Shown: in pieces, positions 45,788 to 57,243 of the stretch | Numbering within the stretch: the first letter of the stretch is position 1 | Layout: every line of letters begins with the position of its first letter | DNA from: Nephrocerus scutellatus | Lineage: Eukaryota; Arthropoda; Insecta; Diptera; Pipunculidae | DNA: 64,000 nucleotides | Reading direction: 5' to 3' | NCBI GenBank assembly: GCA_947095585.1 | Contig: OX352765.1 | Coordinates: forward strand, 92,526,965 to 92,590,964 | Position numbers and translations under genes: made by a program | The notes under the pieces: generated by a model | What the model saw: the letters and a program-made list of their open reading frames with translations, nothing else | Databases searched by the model: none | What the model was told of the DNA's origin: nothing

Positions 45788-46501
45788 AGGGTGAGCAATT
45801 TAAAACTTTGTTTTTAAAAAATGCCATAAAATGAGTGTTGGAGTCTTTGATTTAAAAATGAAAAACAATCTCTTTCTTGTGGCTCCCTCTGCTTGCCTTA
45901 CAGTAAACCATCCTGCCAGTCCACTTTTCAAGAACGTTTTCGAGCATTTCGCCGTCTATCTCGCGAATTACAGTCACAATGTTATGTTTTAAAGTGGAAA
46001 TTGTCTCTGGATTATTCGCATAACATCTATCCTTAATGGAACCCCATAGAAAAAAGTCCATAGGCGTGAAATCGCAGTTCCGCGCAGGCCAATTTAAATC
46101 TCCAAAACGGCTGATTATTCGGTTGTCAAATTTGGCGAGTTGAGGTCGATGGATTCTGTCCCGCACTGAGACCTGTCTGAGCGTGAGCCTTGTCCGAGCT
46201 CAAGGACTACTTCTGTTATCCAATAGCAAGCCTTTCTCACAAATTTTCTTCTCCAATTTCAACACAAAACTTCCGCTTGGCGCACTTTCACGACCCATAT
46301 TTCTTTTCAAAATTCGCACTGTTTGGACTACACAACACTGACATTCAAAATAAGTTTTCGATATTGCGAAACGCTTCTCAAGAGAAAACATGATTGTTTC
46401 GTGCCGCGGAGACTGTCGAGCTGTCAAAATTTCAAGCAAATCGCCCAAAAAAAGTTGCCATAGCCTATGATTTAAAAACAAACCAGTAGATTGCCCACCC
46501 T
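45788..46501 (-). pseudogene. mariner-like element, second copy of the 9.8-kb family
   Basis: Terminal sequences are AGGGTGAGCAATTTAAAA at 45788 and, on the minus strand from 46501, AGGGTGGGCAATCTACT. The minus-strand N-terminal frame (46440-46200) holds SLEKRFAISKTYFECQCC. The C-terminal frame (46166-45852) holds FDNRIISRFGDLNWPARNCD, PMDFFLWGSIKDRCYANNPE and ENVLEKWTGR. The central part with the first and second catalytic Asp is missing. It lies between the converging ends of ome and Trl. Confidence 0.8.
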
Positions 46502-46509
46502 TTATTTCA

Positions 46510-47225
46510 AATTTTTATGTGAATTCTATTTTATCTGTAGGTATGCATGGATGAACATTCAATTGTATTGTGTTGTTATTATGAATACTACGATGATATT
46601 AAGTTACATTTTTTTTGTGGGATTTTACAATTTACTCTTATTTATTGCTAAATAAAAGTTGTTATTGATGATAAGTAAATATTTGATTTTTTTTTATATT
46701 ATGCGTAATATTACTGTAATTTACAATTTTTAAATACATCATAAGGAAATATGTAATAAAATATTTGCTTTGTTTTTACTTTAAATTGATACTTTTCTTG
46801 AACTTTACAAAGTTTTCCAATTTCTTAAAAACATTGCAAAATTTCTTCAAGTAAAAGTTGACATATTTTTTCACTCAAATGTGATGTTTGACCACTCAAT
46901 TGGAGTCAAACAACAAACAACGAAATGAGTGGAATCTTTTATTGTGTATTATCTACTCTCGTACTTATCAAGCTAAAATGTATGTATATGAATGCCTAAG
47001 TGTATATGTACAGCACCCTAAAAATCCTTCATAATTTGCTGCCGTTTTGTTTGTTTTGCTTGGTCTTTCTTCTCAATTAACTGTTCACCTTCTTCTCGAC
47101 TTAATAATTCTATCGGGTAATTGGGGTTCTTTTTAATTACAAATTTGTTTTTATTCAATTTTTCAATGATCTGCGGTTTGACATTTCCTTTTTATCATCT
47201 GATGGCTGATCCTTCTGATCTAAAC
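46510..47225 (-). terminator. Trl: Trl 3' UTR region
   Basis: AT-rich sequence below the distal Trl stop codon. On the minus strand AATAAA occurs around 47155 and again near 46640. It is likely the 3' UTR of the distal isoform, with the exact end unknown. Confidence 0.4.
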
Positions 47226-47782
47226 TCAATTGAGATAACCATTTCCATCCTGGCCATGCAACATCTCGACGAGCTCCTGTTCGGCTGTTGCTTGTGGTTC
47301 CATTTGTAAAGGATCGTCACTGTCAAGCGGTGTATACGCGCTGACACATGTGACAGTGGCGTTCTCAGCCAGCGGCGAGATTGTTAACGATGGCGGCGGA
47401 TTCATGATGCGGTTGTTTCGTGATGTAGCTGTAGTCACTGACATTGATGCTCTTCTTGTTGCCTGTCGCAAAGCCGATCGGATTTGTTGTTGCTGCAAAG
47501 TGTTGCCACCGCCCTCCGGATCGTAGTTTACTAAAAGTAATCGACGCTCTCTGCTGTTGTTGTTGTTGCTGTTGGTAACGACATTGCCAGTAGTACCTCG
47601 GGTGACGACAGTTCTTCTTGTGATGACATTCGTACCATCGCCAATTCGAATTGTGGCTGCAGCTGCTGCTGATCGTTGGCCTCGGTGTTCTTTTGCATAA
47701 CTACTCGTTGTTGCTACAACTTTGCCGCCGTCTTCGATCCCGCCGCCTCCTCCGCCCCCGACACCACAGATCATCTGGTTTG
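47226..47782 (-). CDS. Trl: alternative last coding exon of Trl (distal)
   Basis: An open frame of 184 codons to a TAG stop. A phase-1 acceptor GATGAG|CAAACCAG at 47782 would join the post-finger donor to give ...KKERK-S-NQMICGVGG. The sequence is Gly-rich, then NNNNSRERRLLLVNYDPEGG, LRQATRRASMSV, and an acidic end TPLDSDDPLQMEPQATAEQE. The pyrimidine tract is weak, so it could instead start at the ATG at 47774 as a small gene. The opening GVGGGGGGG run and acidic tail are of the kind seen in transcription-factor activation regions. Confidence 0.5.
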
Positions 47783-50700
47783 CTCATCACTACGTGTTAT
47801 TGCTGTTTTTTAGAATGAAAACCTTTTTTACCAAAATGTTTTTATTGTTATGCTAAATGCGTGATGAGACGAAGAAAATGAAAGAGAGAGACAAAGAGAA
47901 TAATAATTGGTTCATCAGTGAGTTCGATTTATTTATTTTTTATTTTTTGTGTGTATGTATTGAGTAGTTTGTTTTTTTCGTAACAACATAAATATTTACA
48001 ACAAGAAAAACGTATAACAGCGCTTTCGATTTGCTGGGTAAAGTGAAGGTTTGGTCTCCCATTTCGACAGAGTTCTCTGGTTTTCATCGAGAACGCTGTC
48101 GAAATGGGACACCAAACCTTCACTGTACCCAACAAATCGAAAGCGCTGTAAGTAAATATTCCACATGGTTGTTTGTGAGAGAGAGAGAGGATAGAGTGGA
48201 ATTCGTTGTCGTCATTTGTTGAATTGCATAGCTTGAGACTACTCACATGGAACAAGTGGAATCAAAACAAAGAAAATACGGGTAGGAAATGGAATTTAAA
48301 AATAATAACATATTTTCTGTTGTTGTTTTTTTTGTACAAGAAATTCGCAATTTTTTATTGTAACACTTACAAAAGTAAACTACAATTGAAAATGATTTTA
48401 AAAGTTTGAAGAAAAAACACAAAAATCTTAAATCTTATTTTCTAGAAGTAAATAAAGAAAGATGGCATGTGATGGGTGTACGTAATGGAGATTTGAAGTG
48501 AATGAAATGACTAAGTGTGTTTATTAATTTTAGTAAAAGTAAAAGTCAAATTAACGATAATATGGTGAGTTTTGTATTTATTTATTTGTATTGGCGTTTT
48601 TATTAATTAGTTTAGAGCACACACAGTTTTTTTACAAAAAAGGTTAAGGACCCATTTCATAGAATCCGTTGCGGTGACGTATTTAAGCGGCTCGCACACT
48701 ATCGAACTTGACTGTAAGTTTTGATCGACATCCCTCAAAACTGATGGGTTACTTTTTTTATTCAACCCAAGCGAGTATAGTTACCCGGAGTGTAAAAAAT
48801 AAGAAAATATCGTCATTTTCGAAAACGTCATTTGCATCAAAAATGCAATTGCAAAATATTCTTAAACGCAACTGCAAAAGTCTTTTGTTCGAAAACGCGA
48901 ATACAAGTTTGAACTGCATTAGTATTGTGTTCGATAATGCAGTTTGCAAAAGTCACATGTTCAAAAAAAACATCATCTGCGGTGCAGCTGTGCAGTAAAA
49001 AAAATCGAGTTGACGACAGACAGCAAAAAGAAAAATTATATAGTTATTGAAAACGAAACACGTGTATAAGACAACGGTCCTACCAGTACAGTGGTCATGT
49101 TGAATTCAAAACAAAGTCGTTAACTGATTTTTTAATTGAACTTCATCTGATGGGCTTCATGCTTCATTTAAATGAATTATAGCTATATAGTATAGGTATG
49201 GTTTGATTTTGCGTTTTATTTCCAAGGTCGGGTATGGTTTGGTTTACTCAGCCAATTGGCGAAGAGAGAGAGCAAGCAGACTAATGTCTCAGCTTGTTTT
49301 TTTCCCAAATTTAGTTTCGGTTTGGAGTTCTATTTGCAAAGCATTCGCCACAAAAACCTTGTCATTCTGGTAGCTGACCCGTGGGTATGGTTTTAGCTAA
49401 TCGAAAGAGGCATTAATAAGTCTTTGTGGGGAGAGTTCAGTGTAAATATTCAAGTAATAAATACAATAAAAATACCAGGAAAAATGCATTCACAAAAGCA
49501 AACAAATAATTCCAAAATGGCATTACATTACATTACTCCGAATAACTTGATTGGCACCACATTTTTGCAACCTTTTTTCGCGATATATATGAATATTTTC
49601 ACCCGGAAATAGTTGCTACCTGTGCTCAAGGGATTTGCACCCTTATAATGATTAGCAGAGCGTGGGCGTTAGGAAATAAGGAAGACGAAAAGATGAGATG
49701 TCTATGCACATGTGTCTTAAATGACTGCAGAGCATACAAATGCGGAAACAGAGTCGGGCAATTCATTCCACATAACTAAAGTGCGGCTAAAGAAGGAACC
49801 CCTGATTTGGTTTGATTTGATTTGATTGATTTGATGAATTGAAATTCTCTTGCTGCTAAAAAGGGGTAAAATTGACGCAACTACACTTGATTGAGGCCAC
49901 TTGAAAAATATAAAAAAATAAGAAAAAATTAAAAAAATACACAGTTTTGTGTGGACATGCTGCTCTCTGGCGAATATGAACGGAAATAGCAGCAATTGTT
50001 TGCTGGAATAAGGATTTCCAAATCTAAAGAATATTTGTGGACCTCCACCATTTATTTCCCGAAAAGACAACGCCCCCATTCACACTTTCAGGGTAGCTAG
50101 ACGCTGTATTCGGTCTGAATACATGAAACTTTTGGGTGCATCTTTTTCAAAAAGTGTATGAAGCCTGTGACAATTTCAAGATAAGGATTCCTTAATCGAA
50201 ACCTTCTGAGATGCCTGGGACTAGATTTCGCTTAATTATTTAAAAAAAACTGTATGATTAACCGTTCTTGTAGAGCTAATGTCAAAAAATGGCGGACATA
50301 CTCAATATTATTGGATAAAAACATAACAAATTAATGCTTAAAAACGAAAACAATGCAAACGTTTATTTAATTTTTTCTTTTTTATAAGGTTTTTCAAGTT
50401 TTTCAAGGTTTCAATCAAGTGAGGCAACTATTTTAGCCTTTTTCAGCAGTTCATTAAGAGAATTTGGGTAATTTACTTAACATTTTTTCAATTTCCTCTT
50501 AATCTTTATGGCTTTGTTTTTAGAAAATATATACTTACTGTCAGGTAGCAAATATTTCCGGGTAACAATAACGAAAAACGGTTGCAAAAAAATGTGACCT
50601 GAATCAAGTGATTGGGAGTGTACATCTAATATTTTCCTCTTCCTTATTACCTTATGCCCACGGAGCAAATTTCTTAAGCGTGTGTACATGATAACAAAAA

Positions 50701-53700
50701 ATCCAAATAAGCAAAAAATACACAAATTCCAACATCAACCAGAAAGGAAGTAACCAAACCATGTGTTATTAGTGCAGAATTAGTATCAATTTGAAAACAA
50801 AAATAGAAATAATTAAATCCATTCCAACTCCAATAGAAAAGAAAGATCACTCGAGGAAGAGGAAAAAAGTTCGAAAAAAGGATAAACAGCAGGCTGGACA
50901 ACAATCATTAAGCAAACAAAAGTAAACAACAGCCGGGTGTGAAAAATACACAAATTCCAACATCAACCAGAAAGGAAGTAACCAAACCATGTGTTATTAG
51001 TGCAGAATTAGTATCAATTTGAAAACAAAAATAGAAATAATTAAATCCATTCCAACTCCAATAGAAAAGAAAGATCACTCGAGGAAGAGGAAAAAAGTTC
51101 GAAAAAAGGATAAACAGCAGGCTGGACAACAATCATTAAGCAAACAAAAGTAAACAACAGCCGGGTGTGAATAAAGCAAATAAACATAAAAAATTTGCTA
51201 ACAAAATATCAAAGTATTTAAAAAATGCATTTTCTTAGCGATTTATTATACAATTGTTGAATTATTCTATTATAAAATAAATTTAATATTTTCTAAAAGC
51301 ATATATATATATATACATATACAATATAAATATAGAACCCGTAATTACTTTATTCCTTATAATTAGGTGTATAATTATTTAAAAGAAAGAAATTGATAAA
51401 TTATAATTTAAATTGTTATATTAATTTAAAAGTTTAAACCCACAAAGAAGAGACAGAGAGAAAAAAGAGATATATGTACAAACATACTTATTTTTTTTAC
51501 TGAAGTTTTTTTATAGACTTTTGAGGCGTAAGAACAATCAAATTAGTAACTCAAAACAGTAAGAGAAAAATTCGCACTCTCTCATGGTACTCTTTCGTAT
51601 TACACCTTTGCCTTTTTGGCATTTTCCTCTGTTCTGTAAAGTAAGCTCTTTTAGAAAGATCTCACTTACTGGCAAAGGCACTTACAGCAGTTAAGCCCGT
51701 ATGACACTACATTTTTCTCTCATTTTTAATTCATTGAAAATAATGCAAAATTTACATTTAAGGCGTGCGAAACAAAGTGAGCGGGACAACTATAGTTAAA
51801 TTGAAGTTGTGGTTAGCCAGAAGAGATTGACACTACGCGAATGTTATAGTTATTTTATAGTTACATTGGAAATGTTATCTTTAGCATTATGGTAACATTG
51901 AAAAATATCTACTTCTCTCGTCTGGCTAACCACAATTCCTATTTAACAGCCGTCCTGCTCATTTTTCCTCGCCTCGGAGAATCTGAGAAGATGTAGGTCT
52001 AACAACTAACTAACATAAAATCTCTCAGACAGACCAAGCACACAAAAGTACGGAAACGCATAAGATGACAAAATTGTTGGCTTGGTAGAAACTGTCAAAA
52101 TTCATTACGCGAAAATTCAACATTCACAAGTAAGTTAGTTATGAGGCTTTCTTTTGATAGAGAAAGTGCAAAAATACTGCACTAAATTTCCCAAAAGTGC
52201 ACTCGATTTGTTTACAATTTATTTTGTATTGTTGCAAATTTATTTTTTCGCTTGGCTCCAAAAATTAGTGCACTTGGTTAAGAAAGTGTAGGGAAAAACC
52301 AACGTCACATAAGTTCATTGTCAATAAATTCGTTTTTGACAGAACGTTCACATGTTACACACGAAGGGGAAATGAACTTATTCTCTATTTTCCGCTCTCT
52401 TTTACCACATTTTCGAGTACGGAAATGCTTTTTATCTCATTTATCTGACAAAATTGAGATTTGCGTTTTTTTTCACTATCCGAGAAAAATATATTTGTAT
52501 TGTATTTATTTTTACATTCTGATAATTCTCGCATATGATCTTTTTACTCTGAAAAAATATACAGAACATTTTTTAACAGCTGTAGTTATTTGCTTCTTTA
52601 AACATGGGACATGTCGACTACTATGGAGCATTCAGGTGGAAAATAACTGATCTCTGGTAATAAAAAAAACGGCAGAAGGCGGAAGGTGAAAAGTGACAAG
52701 GGAGTTCGTATACGCATGAGGTGTATATCATACAATTTTATTGTTGTGTGATGCGTTTTCTTTCACTGTCGTAGAGTAACTTTAATTGCAGCATCTAGTA
52801 TCATTTTTTTAATCTATCTGACAGATCTGATCAGAGAAAAAAGCTATCAGATGTCTCGGAACACACGGACAGATTTCTCCGGCACAAAAAAAATTAAGCT
52901 GCCAAGCGGCTGAAAAAAATGTACGTCGTTTTATTTTTTTTTTATTTTTTAAAAATCTTTGTCGGATCTGTCAGTTGTTCTCACAGCGTATCGAACACGA
53001 AAAGTGAGAATCTTTTGTTTACATTATTTTGTTGAATGTGTGTGTGTAATTATGTTCCTGAAGAAAATTCGAATGATAAATTGTGTCACGTGCCAAGCAA
53101 AATGACATCAGTTTCTGGTGTTAGTTAAAAGAAATGTGAAACTGCCGAAATATACAGATCTGTAAGAGGCGATTTACGACCTTCCATTGATTGGCTTTTT
53201 AGGGGAAACCAACAATTTGACAGTGAAAAAAGCAATCTATGCAAGAGTTTTTCTCAATTCTAATTCAACATAAAGTACATTTTTAATTTTTTGACGTTTT
53301 CGCATATTCGTGACTGTTGTGTACATACTCGCACCTACAGTGAAATTAGATTAAAAAACTATCTTACTGCTCTACTTTAATTTTGAATGCGTTGGAAATG
53401 AGAAAAAAATGTAGTGTCATACGAGATTAACGACGTGTATGTCATTGTCTTAACAAAATAGCAAATCAATATTTTTATACAAAAAAAAGCAACGTATATG
53501 TTCTATAGCTATGCATGTGTTTGTGTGTTTTGTTTGGTGTTGCAGCAATAAAATATTTATAACAGAAATTATACAAAAAATAAATTCGTCAGAATTTTTT
53601 TTAATTGGAAAAGGTTTTTGCGGGTATGGTTGTGGTTGTGGTGATGGACGAACTGAGATTTTGTGGGATGATTTTTGGTGGTGGTGGTGGTTTGGTTTGT

Positions 53701-56700
53701 GTTTGGTGGTTTGACCAGCGATTTCGGTTACTTGTTTGTTTGTTATTTTTTCCTTCACAACTGTGGATGGTGATGAAATTCAGTCATATTCACCTGATTG
53801 ATATTGCCCAAGATCTGATGGCCTTGCAGTGTTTGGACTTGTGCAATTGAGAGAGATGTGATGCCATCAGTGTTCTCAGTTTGTGTTACGATCTGTTGTC
53901 CTGGTTGCCCATTACCGCCGGTTGTTGTAGTCGTTATGTTGCCAGATTGATCGATTATTTGATGGTGATGCTGCTGAATCTGTTGATGTTGCTGGTGTTG
54001 CACTTGTTGATGCTGCTGCTGTTGTTGCTGTTGTCCAGAACTTACGACCGTCATTGTACCGGCAGATGATGTTTGTGCACCGCCGCCCGTACTTATACCA
54101 CCATCGGGATCTTTCTTAACTTGAACCGCCTGCAGAGTGTGAAGTGATTGCACCGATTGCACCTGCGGTATTCCACTAGTAACCGCTGTTGTTGTTATCG
54201 TACTCGTTTGGTTGCCTGCAGCGACGACAATGTTACTAGTTCCGGCTGATGCTGTTGAAGTTGTTGTCGTTAGTTTCTTTGTTCCGGTACCAACAGCTTA
54301 ATATGCAAAGTTCATGAAAGATGAAAGAAAAAAAGAAAGAGATCAACAAACTAGGAAAGAGTAGTAGAGCTACATATTATGTAGTGAGATGTGTTGAGAG
54401 AGGAAATTTCTGTTTTCAGCATATACTGAGTTCCATAAGAAAAAAGTCAAGCCAACACCGATATCAACAGCTAACTCACGTAGTCAAGTTAAATCAACAC
54501 ATATTCCAACTATCCTTCAACTGGCTGCAACCTTAAATGTTCTTGGAGGTGGTGGTTACCAACGACAAGTTGGGGCTGTTTGGGCTGCACCGATGGGTCA
54601 AAATACAGTAGCTCGTATAAGCTCAGCAGTTGTTAAGAGAATGCAGCCCACTTTTGATTAAACTTTTTGCGATCACTTTACACAGAACAAAGAAAAGTTG
54701 ATAATCAAAATTGACAATCAAAACAATGACAGTCGGCTATCGCCTTAGCCAATTCCACCCCAAGGCTTTTTTATTCAAACAGAAAGGCGTAAGGGAGAGT
54801 AAGAGCGAGTATAGTTACCCCGTGTACACATCGGACTTTTTTACATACAACAAAATTTCTCGGTGTACTCTGGGTAACTTTATTCGCTCCGGTTTAATAA
54901 AAAAAAGAACACATCTGACAGACTATAGGTCTATTTATTTATTCAACCCGAGCGGGTCCAGTTACCCGGAGTCACCGAGTAACTGGTAACTGGCTAACTT
55001 TACTCTCTCTTACTCTCCCTTACGGTGATATTTATTTCAGTGTAAAAAAGTAGGTGTGCATACACCGTTTCGTTAACGGTTCACAATAAAAAAAAAAAAT
55101 ACAGAGTGAAATTACCCCAGTTGAATAAAAAAATATCGAGTGACGTACACTGCTAAAAAAAACAGACCCTATATAAGTAATACACATTTCCCTAATGTGA
55201 TCGTATGAGAACAAAACAAAAGGAAAACCAGTGTTCAATTTGTTAAGAGAAATTTCGTATAAAGTTTGCTGAGTCTATTGTCTTCTCTGAAACTATCATA
55301 AAGTATAAGAAATGAGTATTCATAAAGTTAGTTATGGCGCCCTCACAATGGAAAAACTTAGGGTTCTCACAATAAAAAACTTAAGTGTTAAAACCTACAA
55401 GATGGTACGGCTTTTGGTTTTGACAAGAAACATAGTTTATTCGTTATGTTGAAAATGCCCCCAATCTTGTCAGTCTTAAGTTTTTCCATTTTGAGAGCAC
55501 CATTACAAGATGGTATGGATTTTGGTTTTGACAAAAAAAAAAGTGTGCATTATGTTGGAAATCTTTGCAATCTTGTAAGGCTTACGTTTTAAGTTCTTCC
55601 ATTATATGAACACGCTTACTGAGATCGCATGGGACTGTATCGTAGAGATCAAAACAAAAGAGAAACCATTGTATTCCACCGTTCCAATTTGTTAAAAGAA
55701 ATTACGCATAAAGTTTGTTGAGTCTATTGTCATTTCTGAAATTACCATTGAGTATAAGTAATGAGCATTCATAAAGTTATTAACCGCTTAATTAACTCAA
55801 TGCCACAGTTCTCTCGTAATGACTCGGGCAATTCAGTTTACAGTAAATCCTGGTGAAAAAATTAAAAGAGAAACATATAACTGTCGACTATTGAAATCAG
55901 TCAGGAAGCGGTCAGAAAAACTAAAGTATGTATGTATGCGATTTATTTTCGACTTGAAACTTAATGGCTGTTGGAAAATTGTTCCTTAAACAACGGAATG
56001 ATGGATGAAATTTTATGTTCCGAAGACTTTATCCAAGAAGCCTGTATACATAACATAAACAAAATCAAAAACAAACGTCAAGGAAATTTAAAAAAAACTG
56101 CAGAAGGTAGAAGAGAATAATCTCCAGAAGAAGATGAGCCCTTAGTCAGTAATAGTGGGGTCCAGTCATTTGTGGAGGTTGGTTGTATTAAATGGAAGTT
56201 TTTTTTAGTAAAATAGTGATATCCACATGAGCGTCTTTATTCTCTCTGAGATAGCAGAACAGATACACAGTTCACATGGTAAATATTATTGTGAAATTTT
56301 TTAATTATAATTGAAAATTAAATATTAATAAAGGACACACGAAGCTTGACATCAACGAAGAAGGTGATCTGAATCGATCTGGAATTGTTCAATACTGCCA
56401 AACTGTTCCACGACTGACGATACCTGACACACTTTTTGTCTATTCTCCAAGTATTTCCTCATTTACTATGCGAATTACAGACGGCGATGAATCAGTGTGT
56501 GCAGTAAGTAGTAGCGCAGTAGAAGTTGTCGACGGCGCCGTCGTCTCCTGCTTGATCAAAACAGCAGATGGTGGTAGTATTTTGGTGGATGATTTAGAAG
56601 TTGCGGTTGATGATGATGGTGCTATTATTCTTGGTATTGCTGCGGTTCTTTGCGCTGCGACAGCAAATTTCGACTTACATTTACGTTCCTTCTTAATGCC

Positions 56701-57211
56701 AGGCTTGGCGAAATGTCTTAGTTCCAAGTGACGGCGCAAATTCCTTGACTGCTTAATGACGGCATAGCAAATGGGACATGTGGCTGGCTGTTCGGACTGT
56801 GATCTTGACCGTGGCTCTGCCCATTTGACAGAGGCACCAAAAAATAGAAAGAAAGAATGAAAAAAAAAAAAGGTAAATGCCAAGCAAATTTTAGACTAAT
56901 GACATATTTAATGCACACAGCATAAAAGAACACCACATTCATTCTCACCTGATTTACGCTTGCTGGTTGATGAATCACTAACACCTGAGCTTGTATTGGC
57001 CCCGCTCGCTAATGTGTTTGATGAGATGGGCGTTACATTTGGATCATTCACGGTGACAATTGTTTCAACTTTGGACACTTCCGTTTTAATTATTGGAGTC
57101 GATGTTATCGCTGTTGTTTCGCCATTCTCAATGTGTTGCTGCTGCTGTTGTTGTTGTTGAAGTTGTTGTTGATGTTGTTGCTGCTGTTGCTGTTGTTGTT
57201 GTTGGTGCTGC

Positions 57212-57243
<32 letters not shown>

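Noticed and set aside
52318..52650. 110-codon frame inside the TTAA element as a transposase
   Set aside because: It is too short, aromatic-rich, with no catalytic motif; probably chance.
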